DNA of 64,000 nucleotides from Aneurinibacillus terranovensis DSM 18919 (GCF_000430625.1 NZ_AUMJ01000009.1:1-64000); one strand, 5' to 3'; positions 36,501 through 45,912 are shown, numbered from the stretch's first letter. A program made the numbers and translations. The notes: a model not told the origin generated them from the letters alone.

Positions 36501-37148
36501 GGTGAACCCATCAAACCCATCGATCCATACCGTTGCGTTGCGCACATAATCCGATTGAGAGATTCGCTCTGCCAGCAGGGGCAGGTAGTGTTCGGCATCC
36601 AGGTAGCGGTTGGCAAGGTAATTTTCCAGTTCTTCATAGACAAGGTGCATATCATACAGCTTATCCGCGAGAAAACCCGCGCCGTTTCCATTGCCGGCTT
36701 GCTTTACCAACCGCTCGTGTTCTTCCAGCAAATCTTCCGGGCTTATACAATATCGCTTGAATTCACCGTACATGTCCTCCAGTTGGTCGATAAACCCTGC
36801 CTGCGTGGCGGCGCGGCCAAACACGAGGAAATCGTTTTTTCGTTTTTCAATGATTTTGCGCAGCACCATTTTAATGCCGGTACTATCGATATGTATGCGC
36901 GATAAACCGCCGACTTCCTGGAGCACCTTCCAGGCCAGGCGGCGAAAACTAAGAACCTGCGCACGCATCATGCCATGCAGCCCCGGGGTCATCGCCAGTT
37001 CGCTTTCCGCTTGAAAGCTCATTTGCTGCGGGACTAAGTAAATCAACGGTTTTCCTATTGGTTCGTCCCGTAGCATCCCACGTATTTCATCCAAACAGAA
37101 CCGGCTCTTGCCTGCACCTGCACGGCCTATTACAAAACGCAATGTCAT
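33579..37148 (-). CDS. addB: AddB, helicase-nuclease subunit B
   Basis: 1189 residues. An N-terminal P-loop (VIGRAGAGKSRFCLDEI) stands in an inactivated helicase fold that recognises Chi. The C-terminal nuclease has IIDYKSSQTA. An iron-sulfur staple is formed by Cys in FKACPFSQF and the late cluster CTFCAYKPVC. It forms a heterodimer with AddA. It is the first gene of the addB-addA-sbcD-sbcC run, so these double-strand-break repair functions are probably co-expressed. Confidence 0.95.
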   Translation of the reverse strand: MTLRFVIGRAGAGKSRFCLDEIRGMLRDEPIGKPLIYLVPQQMSFQAESELAMTPGLHGMMRAQVLSFRRLAWKVLQEVGGLSRIHIDSTGIKMVLRKIIEKRKNDFLVFGRAATQAGFIDQLEDMYGEFKRYCISPEDLLEEHERLVKQAGNGNGAGFLADKLYDMHLVYEELENYLANRYLDAEHYLPLLAERISQSDYVRNATVWIDGFDGFTPQESAVVLAMLNHSNRVTITLTLDKPYEEARPDALDLFYSTAVTYQRLSEMARKHGIVVEEPVCLPASPLHSREYPPLRFADNPALEYLEANYSVRPAVPYPGKPDGLQVSSAANRRAEVEGAAQQILGLVRDRGMRFRDITVLTRSIEDYADILETVFADYQIPLFLDYKRSMLHHPLTELIRSALEVIRFGWRYDAVFRCIKTDLLLSPHSGESIQQLREDADQLENYVLAYGIEGFRWTDKQPWRYKTYRGLDEEAQSALRPPTEHEIKMEAKMNGLRDRIVAPLRSLQEQLQKAKSCRKMCEAIYRFLITLDVPRQLEAWSEEALSGEKLERAREHGQVWREIIGMLDQLVEMMGDEKVALDDFARMIETGMESLRFSLVPPSLDQVLAGSFDRTRAGNMPCIFILGANDGVMPARPKEDGVLAESERSFLIDSGMKLAPGSRHRLLEEEFMIYRAVTAPSRQLWVSYPLADEEGKALQPASLVKQIKGMFPHLQESFIAMEPGESADGEPLRFVSNPARTLSYLTVQLQQWSRGYPLDAHWWDVYNWLIGRAHHQTRRVLESLFYHNQEKNLQVPTSRKLYGEKLRASVSRMEAFKACPFSQFVSHGLRLKDRELYRLEAPDIGQLFHAALRMIGEQLRSENVSWGELTPDEIEKLSGEKVDELTPLLQREVLLSSNRNLYLAHKLKNVVGRAAGVLGEHARRSKFEPLALELAFGMDGTVPPLEIPLPNGLKMEIVGRIDRVDGAVGSNGLLLRIIDYKSSQTALHLPDVYFGLSLQVLTYLDVLITHAEILFGQKALPAGVLYFHVHNPLLQTLHPLSPEDVRREVARRFKMKGLLLADTEVVQLMDTTLEGGYSDILPVALKKDGGFYSSSSVATLEQFDLLRRYTRQMIQTIGSEIMDGVVAIHPYRKKKQTACTFCAYKPVCQFDQQFTDNGFNVLRAEQANKLWLQFSEVAGKERSDDQAGK

Positions 37149-37186
37149 GGTTTTTGTTTCTCCCCCTTTTCTCCACCCCTTTAGTT

Positions 37187-39322
37187 TTACTGCTCTTCCT
37201 TTTGTTTTTCCAAAGCGGCTTTCAGCATGTCTCCCAAGTTAGACGTCAGGCTATCCTCACTGCTGTATTTTTGGACAAGCATACGCTCCTGCCGTTTGTT
37301 CATTTTCTTACCGCCGCCTTTATCCTCAAGCATTTCAATCACATTGCACGCTTTACACTGAAAATACTTGCCCGCTTTTCCTGTGCGGATTTCCATTTTC
37401 TTTTTACACTGCGGACATCGCTTGTTTGACAGTTGATTCTCAGCGTTCCTCCGGTATCCGCAGGATCGATCCTGGCAAACCAGTATCTTGCCTCTCTTCC
37501 CCTTAATCTCCTGAAGATATTGTCCGCATTCCGGGCAGCGTGAGCCGGTGAGATTGTGCGGTTTGTAGGCGGAAGCGCTCGCCTTGATATCTTTGATCAT
37601 CTCTTTCGTTTGGTGGCGGATGCCTGCCAGGAACTGCTTACTGTTCCCATTCCCGCGGGCGATTGCCTCAAGTTCTTTTTCCCAGCGTGCCGTCAGCTCG
37701 GGCGAACGCAGTTCTCCCGCGACGAGGTCCATTAATTGAAGCCCTTTTTTCGTCGGAAATAGGCGGTTTCCCTGCCGTTCAATCGTATCCGTCTGCAAAA
37801 GCTTTTCAATAATATCGGCGCGCGTAGCCGGCGTGCCTAGGTTATTTTTTTCCATTAGCGTCAACAGGCTCGCTTCCGTATGGCGGAGCGGAGGTTTTGT
37901 TAGCAGGCCGTTCAACTGGCAGCGTTTGACCGTAACCGTATCGCCGGCCTTTACGGCAGGGAGTTCCTGCTCGGCTTCCCCGTCATTCTCTTCCTCGTTA
38001 TGCGCGACCGTTTCCTTCCCGTATACGGCCTTCCATCCGTTATCTTTTATTACTTTGCCTGCCGCATGGAACGTCTCCCCCGCCGCTTCAGCCGTGACTG
38101 TCAGGCTGTCATACCGGTAAGCCGGATAAAACAGAGAAATAAACCTGCGGGCAATCAGGTCATACAGTTTCTTCTCGTCATTAGACAGCGTGCCAAGGGC
38201 AAGCCTTTCTTCCGTCGGAATAATGGCGTGATGGTCGGTAACTTTGCTGTCATTGACAATGCGGCCGGACACGGGGAGCGTGTTTTTAAGCAGCGGACGG
38301 ATCAGGGGAGCGTAGGGACCTACAGCCATGTTTTCCAGGCGGTTTTTCAACGTAGGAACCATGTCCGTCGTTAAATAGCGTGAATCTGTTCGCGGATACG
38401 TGACCAGCTTATGCTGTTCATACAGGCGCTGGAGGACATTCAACGTCTGCTTGGCGGAAAATCCGTACCGCTGGTTCGCATCGCGCTGCAATTCGGTCAA
38501 ATCATACGCGAGCGGGTGGGATTCGCTTTTTTCTTTCGTTTTCACCCCAGCAATCCGCCCTGCTGCCGCCTGCAGTTTTTTATGCAGGATTTTTGCCTTT
38601 TCTTCTTCAAACAAACGGCTATCCTGTTTTTTTGCATCCCGCCATACTCCTGTAAAAGAACCGAAGTCGGCTTGAATCGTCCAGTATGGCACCGGATTGA
38701 AACTTTTTATTTCATTTTCACGCTGAATAATCATGGCTAGCGTCGGTGTTTGGACGCGCCCGGCAGCCAGTTGAGCATTGTATTTGCTTGTGAGGGCCCG
38801 TGTCACATTCAGGCCGATCAGCCAGTCCGCTTCCGCCCGGCATACCGCTGAGTCATACAAAGGATCATAATTTTTTCCGGGTTTGAGGCTGGCAAACCCG
38901 TCTTTAATCGCTTTATCCGTCTGCGAGGAAATCCATAGCCGCTTAAACGGCTTTTTCCAATTCACCATTTCCATAATCCAGCGGGCGACAAGTTCGCCTT
39001 CCCGCCCTGCATCGGTGGCGATAATCCATTCACCCAGGTCAGGCCGTTTGACCAACTGGGAGATGGCGCGAAACTGGTGGTTCGTTTCTTTCATTACTTT
39101 GAGTTTCATATGTTCCGGAAGAATCGGCAGATCCTCCAGATTCCACGTTTTATATTTCGGGTCATAATCCTCAGGTTCTGCCAGGGTAACAAGGTGCCCC
39201 AGCGCCCAGGTCACCACGTATTTCGGTCCTTCTATATACGTTTTATGCTTTTGATTACAGCCGAGTACGCGCGCGATTTCACGCGCGACACTAGGCTTTT
39301 CTGCCAGTACGAGCGATTTCAT
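37187..39322 (-). CDS. topB: DNA topoisomerase III (type IA)
   Basis: 711 residues. The Toprim motifs are LVLAEKPSVAREIARVLGC and IATDAGREGELVARWI. The catalytic Tyr is in VTYPRTDSRYL, and the arch is complete. The C-terminal tail has zinc-finger pairs (CPECGQYL with CQDRSCGYRR, then CPQCKKKM with CKACNV). It relaxes negative supercoils and decatenates replication intermediates. It ends 38 bp upstream of addB, which is on the same strand. Confidence 0.95.
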   Translation of the reverse strand: MKSLVLAEKPSVAREIARVLGCNQKHKTYIEGPKYVVTWALGHLVTLAEPEDYDPKYKTWNLEDLPILPEHMKLKVMKETNHQFRAISQLVKRPDLGEWIIATDAGREGELVARWIMEMVNWKKPFKRLWISSQTDKAIKDGFASLKPGKNYDPLYDSAVCRAEADWLIGLNVTRALTSKYNAQLAAGRVQTPTLAMIIQRENEIKSFNPVPYWTIQADFGSFTGVWRDAKKQDSRLFEEEKAKILHKKLQAAAGRIAGVKTKEKSESHPLAYDLTELQRDANQRYGFSAKQTLNVLQRLYEQHKLVTYPRTDSRYLTTDMVPTLKNRLENMAVGPYAPLIRPLLKNTLPVSGRIVNDSKVTDHHAIIPTEERLALGTLSNDEKKLYDLIARRFISLFYPAYRYDSLTVTAEAAGETFHAAGKVIKDNGWKAVYGKETVAHNEEENDGEAEQELPAVKAGDTVTVKRCQLNGLLTKPPLRHTEASLLTLMEKNNLGTPATRADIIEKLLQTDTIERQGNRLFPTKKGLQLMDLVAGELRSPELTARWEKELEAIARGNGNSKQFLAGIRHQTKEMIKDIKASASAYKPHNLTGSRCPECGQYLQEIKGKRGKILVCQDRSCGYRRNAENQLSNKRCPQCKKKMEIRTGKAGKYFQCKACNVIEMLEDKGGGKKMNKRQERMLVQKYSSEDSLTSNLGDMLKAALEKQKEEQ

Positions 39323-39329
39323 AGGCTGT

Positions 39330-40127
39330 TTACAATCTCCTTATCTGATCTAGTAGCTGATTTATATAGTCTGTCGCCTGAACCATGTGTGACCCGTACC
39401 AGGTAAACATTTCTCCATCCACGAGAAGGATGCGGCTTGACGGCAGGAACTCCGCGAATTCCTGCCTGTGCTTTTCCGCAAACGGAAACGGTTCAGACGA
39501 TAGAAAAACAACGTCCGGGGCTGCTTTCACAAAATCATCTTCAGCCACAGCCGGATAGCGGTCCGGACAGTCGGAAAAGACATTGATGAAACCGCAGCGT
39601 TCGAGGATAGAGCTGATAAATGTGCTGTTTCCCGCCGCCATATACGGTTTGCGCCAGATCACGTAGGCGGCTCTCGTACCCGACAGACTTTTTACTCCCT
39701 GGAAACGACGCTCAATTTCTTGTACGAGCGCATGCGCGACTTCGCTTCGGTTCGTGATCCGGCCCACGTCTTCTATCATGCGCAGCGCGTCCGCGTAGCT
39801 TTCTACGTCCGTAACGTATACGGGAAAGCGTTCAGCCAGCCGCTCTACCATTTCTTTCGGATTCTCTTCTTTTTCGACAATAATAAGATCGGGATCGAGG
39901 CGGGCGATCACTTCTTCATCCACCTGCTTGGTTCCGCCTACAACGTCCGCGCCGGAGACTTCTTCGGCCGGATGAATACAATAACGGGTCCGTCCGGCTA
40001 TTTCATCCGCCAGATTCAGCGCATATAACGTTTCTGTTATGGACGGGCATAAGGATATGATGCGCTTCGGAGGAAAGTCTACCCTCACTGTCCGCCGCAC
40101 ATGATCCATAAATGTTTTAACGGCCAT
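39330..40127 (-). CDS. Helical-backbone metal receptor (BtuF-like) without a signal peptide
   Basis: 265 residues of the class III substrate-binding fold: PKRIISLCPSITETLYALNL at the N-terminus, VGGTKQVDEEVIARLDPDLIIV, and DLIIV-type strands linked by one long helix. Family members bind cobalamin, haem or siderophores and normally carry a lipoprotein signal. This one begins MAVKTFMDHVRRTV with no hydrophobic leader or lipobox, and no permease or ATPase gene is adjacent, so it should be cytoplasmic. GGCGGTG precedes the ATG. It lies 7 bp upstream of topB on the same strand. Confidence 0.82.
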   Translation of the reverse strand: MAVKTFMDHVRRTVRVDFPPKRIISLCPSITETLYALNLADEIAGRTRYCIHPAEEVSGADVVGGTKQVDEEVIARLDPDLIIVEKEENPKEMVERLAERFPVYVTDVESYADALRMIEDVGRITNRSEVAHALVQEIERRFQGVKSLSGTRAAYVIWRKPYMAAGNSTFISSILERCGFINVFSDCPDRYPAVAEDDFVKAAPDVVFLSSEPFPFAEKHRQEFAEFLPSSRILLVDGEMFTWYGSHMVQATDYINQLLDQIRRL

Positions 40128-40305
40128 TCTTTGTCACCGCCTTTGGTTAATGATGAACGCTCCTGTCGCTTCGGACCAGCGCCTCAAGATGGAAAGTGAT
40201 GGGGCAAGCCCTGACAGCATAGAACCTGTCTGGAAAAGAAATGTGTTATCATAAAAGTATAATGGTAAAAGAACACAGGTTAGTACATAGAAAAGGAGCT
40301 TATCC

Positions 40306-41097
40306 ATGTATAAAATGATTGCAATTGACCTCGATGATACGTTATTGACCGATGATTTAACGGTTACGCCGGGCACTGTAGAAGCGATTCGTAAAGCGGT
40401 CACACAGGGTGTGGTCGTCACGATCGCAACCGGCCGCATGTTTCCGGCAGCTAAACCGCTTGCCGAGCAGCTCGGCCTAAACGTCCCGCTTATTACCTAT
40501 CAGGGTGCGCTCATTAAAGATATCGCGGAAAAAGAGGTGATCTACGAGCGACTTGTTCCGCCGGATATTGCACACCGTTTAGTCGAAATCGCGCAGGAAA
40601 AAAATCTGCACCTGCAGGTATACCAGAATGATATTTTATACACGGCATCCGATAACGATCGAATCCGTGAGTATGTAAACATTAGCAAAGTCCCCTATAC
40701 GGTAAAACCTGACCTCGCTGAGTTAGCGGATAACGGGTTTACCAAAGCGTTATTCTTTGATGACCCGGAATATCTGGACGATCTGCAAGAGGAACTGAAA
40801 CCGGCGTTCGGCCAACGGGCACATGTGACAAAGTCTAAAAATTATTTTCTTGAAATTCTGCACCCGGAAGCGACGAAAGGCGCTGCCCTCCTGTATCTGG
40901 CAAACCGGCTAGGCATTGACCGCTCCGAAATTATCGGAATCGGTGACAGCTATAATGATCTTGAACTGGTTACTTCAGCGGGTTTTGGTGTCGCCATGGG
41001 CAATGCTGTCGATGAGCTAAAGGAAATAGCGGCTTATGTCTCGTTATCAAACAATGAAGAAGGCGTCCGGCATGTGATTGAGAAGTTCATTCTGTGA
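40306..41097 (+). CDS. Cof-type HAD-superfamily phosphatase
   Basis: 263 residues. HAD motif I is AIDLDDTLLTDD (nucleophile Asp), motif II is VTIATGR, motif III is the Lys in EATKGAALLYLA and motif IV is IGIGDSYNDLELV. The C2B cap between motifs II and III marks the Cof/YkrA group, which dephosphorylates sugar phosphates, FMN or PLP. Substrate unknown. AAAAGGAG lies seven bases before the ATG. A TATAAT at 40258 is a likely -10. Confidence 0.92.
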   Translation: MYKMIAIDLDDTLLTDDLTVTPGTVEAIRKAVTQGVVVTIATGRMFPAAKPLAEQLGLNVPLITYQGALIKDIAEKEVIYERLVPPDIAHRLVEIAQEKNLHLQVYQNDILYTASDNDRIREYVNISKVPYTVKPDLAELADNGFTKALFFDDPEYLDDLQEELKPAFGQRAHVTKSKNYFLEILHPEATKGAALLYLANRLGIDRSEIIGIGDSYNDLELVTSAGFGVAMGNAVDELKEIAAYVSLSNNEEGVRHVIEKFIL

Positions 41098-41110
41098 AGA
41101 TTTAAACATT

Positions 41111-41150
41111 GCTTGGACAGCGCCAAGCAGTAACGCGGGGAGCGCGATGA
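41111..41150 (+). repeat. Possible divergent member of the short hairpin repeat family
   Basis: GCTTGGACAGCGCCAAGC makes a six-pair stem with the AGCG loop seen in the other copies. The downstream half (AGTAACGCGGGGAGCGCGAT) matches only weakly. Confidence 0.35.
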
Positions 41151-41201
41151 AAAAGTTTGCATATGATGCATCTGCGAGCTTTTTCCCGCCTCCCTTTTTT
41201 A

Positions 41202-43241
41202 TCATTTTCCCGCCACGTTTACCCGGCCTGAAAAGAAGGTAGCCCCTCCGCCCATGTCAGCCAAACGACTGGGTGTAAGAGAATTTACGAGCTGCTTCGT
41301 TCCGGGCATATCCGCCCATAATCCCTGGCTTACCACCACTCCCGGCAGCACCTGCTCCCCTACAGATGCGGTAAGCTCACATTCTCCCCTGCTGTTCCAG
41401 ATTCGCACGGTGTCCCCGTCCTTAATTCCACGCGCTTCCGCATCAGTGGTATGGATATACAGGCGGGGCACCTTTTCCAGGTGAACATGCCTGTTATTGT
41501 TCGAAAATGTGGAGTTTAAGAAGTTATGGTTTGGCCCGCAAACAAACTGAAGCGGGTAATCTCCGTCTTCCTGCAACGGCGTGTATGTTGGCAGTGGCGG
41601 GAACCCTTTTCGTTCCATTGATTTTGAATAAAGCTCGATTTTTCCGCTTGGGGTAGACAAACGTCCCGGGAAAAGCGGTTTGACTTTCGCTTTTACATAT
41701 TGCTGCTCAATGAGTGCTTCATACGTGATCCCCTCAAGGTAAGGATTGCGCGGGTTATCGAGCGCCTGGCGAATCATTTCTTCTTCCGTATCCCGAAACG
41801 CCTGCTCCTCAAAACCCATTGCGTCTGCCAGCAGACGAAAGACATCGACATTGGATTTACTTTCTTCATACGGTTCAATTACCGGCCGCTGAATCTGTAT
41901 ATAGTGATGCCAGTACGACGTATAAAAGTCCGTGTTTTCAAACGAAGACGTTGCCGGCAGAATAAGATCCGCATACCTCGCCGTTTCGGTGATAAACAGA
42001 TCGTGGACAACCGTAAATAAATCTTCACGTTGGAGGCCTTGCCTTACCCGGTTGCCGTCCGGTGCCACAACGGCGGGGTTGCTGTTGTAGACATACAGGG
42101 AGTAAACCGGGGATTCAAGGCCGAGCAGTGCATCGCCCAGCTGGTTCATATTAATCAGGCGTGTTTTCTTATTTTCAAGCAGATCAGGCCGTTGCAGTGC
42201 GGTTGCGTTATAAGCCAGATATCCGCTATTTCCCTTAATCGCACCGCCACCTTTGACAAGCCACTGGCCGGTAAGCGCCGGCAAACAGGCCAGGGTACGG
42301 ATACACATTCCTCCGTTATCATGGTGCTGCAGTCCGTTGCCAATCCGGATGAGCGATGGTGATATCGTGCCATACAGCCTGGCCAGTTTATAAATATCCC
42401 CCACCGGCACACCCGTAATCGAAGATACGGTTACCGGGTCATATTGAATGACATGCTGGCGCAGTTCCTCATGTCCGATCGTATAGTTTTGCAAAAAATT
42501 CTCATCCACGAGATTTTCCGCAAAGAGAATGTGCATGAGTCCAAGCGCAAGAGCCGCATCAGTTCCGGGAAAAACCGGAATAAACCAGTCCGCCCATCGC
42601 CCCGTCTGATTTTTGTGCACATCGATAACGACCACCTGAGCCCCGTTTTTACGGGCTTTCTCAGCGATGGCTACCTGATGCATGTTTGTGCTTACCGTAT
42701 TGCAACCCCATATAATAAACAGCTTGGTATGAATCGTATCCTCAGGGTCTGTGCCAAAACTGCCCCCCATCGTGTACGCATATCCTTCCGTTCCGGCAGA
42801 CTGGCAAATCGTCCGGTCAAGCCGGCTGGCACCGAGGCGGTTGAAAAAACGGCGATCCATCCCTTCCGTCCCAACATTGCCCATGTTTCCATAGAAACTG
42901 TAGGGAAGAATGCTTTCCGGCCCATGCGTACGAATCATTTCTTTCCAGCGATCCGTAATCGTGTGGATGGCCTCCTCCCAGCTAATTCGCGCAAACGTTC
43001 CTTCACCTTTGGGCCCCACCCGCTTCATCGGGTACTTGAGCCGCTTCGTATCATAAATCCGTGCTGTCATGTTGCGCACTTTATTGCAGATCGCCCCCTG
43101 TGTAACCGGATGGTGCGGGTCGCCTTCAATCTTTACGATTTTTCCGTTTTCTTTATGGACAAGCAGGCCGCACTGATCCGGGCAGTCGAGCGGACAAACG
43201 GAAGGAAAAACACCGTCAGGATGCTGCGTATAAGATGGCAT
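41202..43241 (-). CDS. Molybdopterin-dependent oxidoreductase (DMSO reductase superfamily)
   Basis: 679 residues. The N-terminal 4Fe-4S site is CPLDCPDQCGLLVH with the fourth Cys in GAICNKV. ISWEEAIHTITDRW, FIIWGCNTVSTNMHQV and the C-terminal MGD-binding block (FVCGPNHNFLNSTF) follow. There is no Tat signal (MPSYTQHPDGVFPSVCPLDC), so it is cytoplasmic. Electron donors or acceptors are not encoded next to it. It resembles formate-dehydrogenase/polysulfide-reductase-like proteins of unknown substrate. The ATG at 43241 follows GGAGAGG; a longer frame lacks a ribosome site. Confidence 0.9.
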   Translation of the reverse strand: MPSYTQHPDGVFPSVCPLDCPDQCGLLVHKENGKIVKIEGDPHHPVTQGAICNKVRNMTARIYDTKRLKYPMKRVGPKGEGTFARISWEEAIHTITDRWKEMIRTHGPESILPYSFYGNMGNVGTEGMDRRFFNRLGASRLDRTICQSAGTEGYAYTMGGSFGTDPEDTIHTKLFIIWGCNTVSTNMHQVAIAEKARKNGAQVVVIDVHKNQTGRWADWFIPVFPGTDAALALGLMHILFAENLVDENFLQNYTIGHEELRQHVIQYDPVTVSSITGVPVGDIYKLARLYGTISPSLIRIGNGLQHHDNGGMCIRTLACLPALTGQWLVKGGGAIKGNSGYLAYNATALQRPDLLENKKTRLINMNQLGDALLGLESPVYSLYVYNSNPAVVAPDGNRVRQGLQREDLFTVVHDLFITETARYADLILPATSSFENTDFYTSYWHHYIQIQRPVIEPYEESKSNVDVFRLLADAMGFEEQAFRDTEEEMIRQALDNPRNPYLEGITYEALIEQQYVKAKVKPLFPGRLSTPSGKIELYSKSMERKGFPPLPTYTPLQEDGDYPLQFVCGPNHNFLNSTFSNNNRHVHLEKVPRLYIHTTDAEARGIKDGDTVRIWNSRGECELTASVGEQVLPGVVVSQGLWADMPGTKQLVNSLTPSRLADMGGGATFFSGRVNVAGK

Positions 43242-43411
43242 AGTAATTCCCTCTCCTATCTCTAAGCTGTAGCCGTACATTTTGATTTGGCATGCAGCAC
43301 ACGTTTTTCTTTATCCTATCATAACTTTCAAAGAATCGTAATGCCGGATGCGGCATGAACCTACAGGGTACACGCATATTCCTTAGCAGGCGGCATAAAG
43401 ATTGACACAAT

Positions 43412-43456
43412 AAAAACCCAACGGTTTGCCCTCACTTGTGGCAAATTGTTGGGTTT
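43412..43456 (-). terminator. Terminator after the 6-phosphogluconate dehydrogenase gene
   Basis: AAAACCCAAC and GTTGGGTTTT arms extend through TTGCC/GGCAA to about 18 pairs. On the minus strand the hairpin is followed by TTTTTATTG. Confidence 0.85.
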
Positions 43457-43481
43457 TACACTCGGTGCAGAAAAAACGGAT

Positions 43482-44378
43482 TTATTTCTTCACGACTGCA
43501 TGACCACCGAATTCGTTGCGCAGTGCGGCAACTACTTTTCCATGGAATGTATCATCTTCAAGCGAACGGAAACGCATAAATTGAGACATCGCAATAACCG
43601 GTGCGCTTGCCTGGTACTCAAGCGCCGCTTCAATCGTCCAAACCCCTTCCCCGGAGGAATGCATCACGCCTCGAATGTCTTCCAGCTTCGGCTGTTTGGA
43701 GAAGGCATTCTCCATAAGCTCCATCAGCCAGCTGCGAATGACAGACCCGTTGTTCCACACACGGGCGACTGCTTCATAATCATAATCAAACGGGCTCTTG
43801 TCCAGGACCTCAAACCCTTCACCAATCGCCTGCATCATCCCGTACTCAATTCCGTTATGCACCATTTTGAGAAAATGGCCGCTTCCGGCTTTTCCGGTTT
43901 TCATAAAGCCTTTCTCTACCGAAATTTGTTCAAAAAGCGGCGCAATATGGTCAACCGCTTCCTGGTCGCCGCCGATCATCGTACATACGCCGTGACGTGC
44001 ACCTTCTGTTCCGCCGCTTGTCCCACAGTCAACAAGATAAATTTCCCGTTCCTTAAGCTGCTCATAGCGGCGCAGCGTATCTTTATAATTAGAATTGCCG
44101 GCATCGATCAAAATATCTCCCTTTTCAACAAGCCCGGAAAGTTCGTTCATCACACCGCCGACAATTTTTCCAGCCGGAACAAGCAGAATAATGACGCGGG
44201 GCTTTTCAAGTTTCTCCACCAGCTGTGCCAGGGAATCTACGCCTGTTGCACCTTCTCCGGTAATTTTTTTAACCAATTCGCTATCGCGGTCATAGGCCAC
44301 AACTTCGTGCTTTTTATCAAGCATATTTAAGCACAAATTGAAGCCCATTTTTCCAAGACCGACTAATCCGACTTTCAT
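43482..44378 (-). CDS. gnd: 6-phosphogluconate dehydrogenase, decarboxylating (short form)
   Basis: 298 residues. MKVGLVGLGKMGFNLCLNML is the NAD(P)-binding motif, LIDAGNSNYKDTLRR and VDCGTSGGTEGARHG are family signatures, and GHFLKMVHNGIEYGMMQAIG holds the catalytic Lys. The length matches the short NAD-type enzymes (YqeC/GndA group) rather than the 470-residue form. It converts 6-phosphogluconate to ribulose-5-phosphate and CO2. AAGGAG precedes ATG 44378; a 46-codon upstream extension has no support. Confidence 0.92.
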   Translation of the reverse strand: MKVGLVGLGKMGFNLCLNMLDKKHEVVAYDRDSELVKKITGEGATGVDSLAQLVEKLEKPRVIILLVPAGKIVGGVMNELSGLVEKGDILIDAGNSNYKDTLRRYEQLKEREIYLVDCGTSGGTEGARHGVCTMIGGDQEAVDHIAPLFEQISVEKGFMKTGKAGSGHFLKMVHNGIEYGMMQAIGEGFEVLDKSPFDYDYEAVARVWNNGSVIRSWLMELMENAFSKQPKLEDIRGVMHSSGEGVWTIEAALEYQASAPVIAMSQFMRFRSLEDDTFHGKVVAALRNEFGGHAVVKK

Positions 44379-44596
44379 TATGTAACACTCCTTTTTCTTC
44401 ATGATTACCCAATTCAGTTTCGTACCAATACGGACCGTCATTTGCAACACTTTTCTAGGATATGTAAGCAAAAGACATTTAAACCGTACGTTCCAATCCG
44501 TTACTACTATATACAAACATTTTTTATATGTAAATATTACTAATGAAATTTATTTCGTGGATTCCCCCTTAAACGAGGCTGCTACAAATGTAAAAG

Positions 44597-44632
44597 AGGA
44601 CGTGAAACACGTTAATGTGTTTTTCACGTCCT
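44597..44632 (-). terminator. Terminator hairpin after serC
   Basis: AGGACGTGAAACAC pairs with GTGTTTTTCACGTCCT. On the minus strand it is followed by TCTTTTACATTT. It sits 29 bp past the serC stop. Confidence 0.65.
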
Positions 44633-44660
44633 AAGAATATCGAATCTCCATCACATTCTG

Positions 44661-45764
44661 TTATCCGTTATTTTTCTGAAAATCTTTCATAAATTGGCTG
44701 AGTGCCAGGCAGCTCTCATATGGTACGGCATTGTAAGCAGATGCGCGGCAGCCGCCAACCGAGCGATGGCCGTTTAATCCGACAAAACCCGCATTCTTTG
44801 CTTCCGCCAGGAATTTTTTCTCCAGTTCCGGAGAAGAAAGAGTAAACGTAATATTCATCAAAGAACGGCTGTCCGGTTGGGCATGTCCTTTGTAGTATCC
44901 GTTGCTTGCATCAATGACATCATAGATAAGCGCGGCCTTTTTCCGGTTGTTTTCTTCCACTGCAGCCAATCCGCCCTGCTGCTTCGCCCATTTAAGCACA
45001 AGGCCGAGCATATAGATCCCGAACGTTGGCGGCGTGTTGTACAGGGAGTTGTTTTTCACATGCGTATCATAACGAAGCATGGTCGGGATCCGCTCCGCGT
45101 TCACAGCGCGTTCCAGCATGTCGGGACGAATAATAGCAACCGTTACACCGGATGGGCCCAGATTTTTCTGTGCTCCTGCATAAATCAGGGCAAATTTGCT
45201 TACATCAAACGCATGCGATAAAATATCGCTCGACATGTCGGCGATCAGAGGAACATCCCCGGTGTCGGGAAAATCGTGCCACTGTGTGCCGAAAATCGTA
45301 TTGTTGGAGGTGATATGCAAATAAGCGGAATTCGGTTCCATGGTAAGTTCATCAAATGATGGAATGCGGTTATAATTCGTTTCTTTTGCAGTCGCTGAAA
45401 CATACGTCTCCCCAATTAATTTCGCTTCTTTCTGCGCTTTTTCCGACCAGGAACCTGTCAACACATAGCCGGCTTTTTTACCCTGTGCAAGAAAGTTCAT
45501 CGGTACTGCGGCAAACTGTGTGCTTGCACCACCCTGGAGAAATACGACATGGTACTCTTGCGGAATGTTCATTAATTCTTTTAACAGCGCAATGGCTTCA
45601 TTGTGCACATTTTCGTACACAGCACTGCGGTGGCTCAGTTCCATTACGGACATTCCCGTTCCCTGAAAGTTCACGAACTCCTTCTGCGCCTGTTCCAGTG
45701 CAGCAAGCGGCAGAGCAGAGGGACCGGCGTTAAAATTATAAGCACGCTTCTCCTGTTGCAACAT
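44661..45764 (-). CDS. serC: Phosphoserine aminotransferase
   Basis: 367 residues, class V aminotransferase. YNFNAGPSALPLAALEQAQ is the family N-terminus, LQGGASTQFAAVPMN contacts the cofactor, and the PLP Lys is in IYAGAQKNLGPSGVT. It makes 3-phosphoserine from phosphohydroxypyruvate and glutamate in serine synthesis (it also serves pyridoxal synthesis in some bacteria). The start ATG 45764 follows AAAGGAG; an in-frame TTG sits one codon earlier. serA and serB are not adjacent. Confidence 0.95.
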   Translation of the reverse strand: MLQQEKRAYNFNAGPSALPLAALEQAQKEFVNFQGTGMSVMELSHRSAVYENVHNEAIALLKELMNIPQEYHVVFLQGGASTQFAAVPMNFLAQGKKAGYVLTGSWSEKAQKEAKLIGETYVSATAKETNYNRIPSFDELTMEPNSAYLHITSNNTIFGTQWHDFPDTGDVPLIADMSSDILSHAFDVSKFALIYAGAQKNLGPSGVTVAIIRPDMLERAVNAERIPTMLRYDTHVKNNSLYNTPPTFGIYMLGLVLKWAKQQGGLAAVEENNRKKAALIYDVIDASNGYYKGHAQPDSRSLMNITFTLSSPELEKKFLAEAKNAGFVGLNGHRSVGGCRASAYNAVPYESCLALSQFMKDFQKNNG

Positions 45765-45912
45765 CAATCTCTCACTCCTTTAGTGTTGGAAAACAAAAAC
45801 TTTGTTATCTATCCTACATCTATTTATTGAAAATGAAAAGACATGTTTTCATAATTTAGCAAAAACAAAACAAAATGTTCATAGTTTTTTCGATTTCTCC
45901 GTAAATTAACTA

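Noticed and set aside
43446-44330. Long plus-strand open frame (about 290 codons)
   Set aside because: It is antisense to the well-supported 6-phosphogluconate dehydrogenase gene, lacks a ribosome site and has no recognisable domain.
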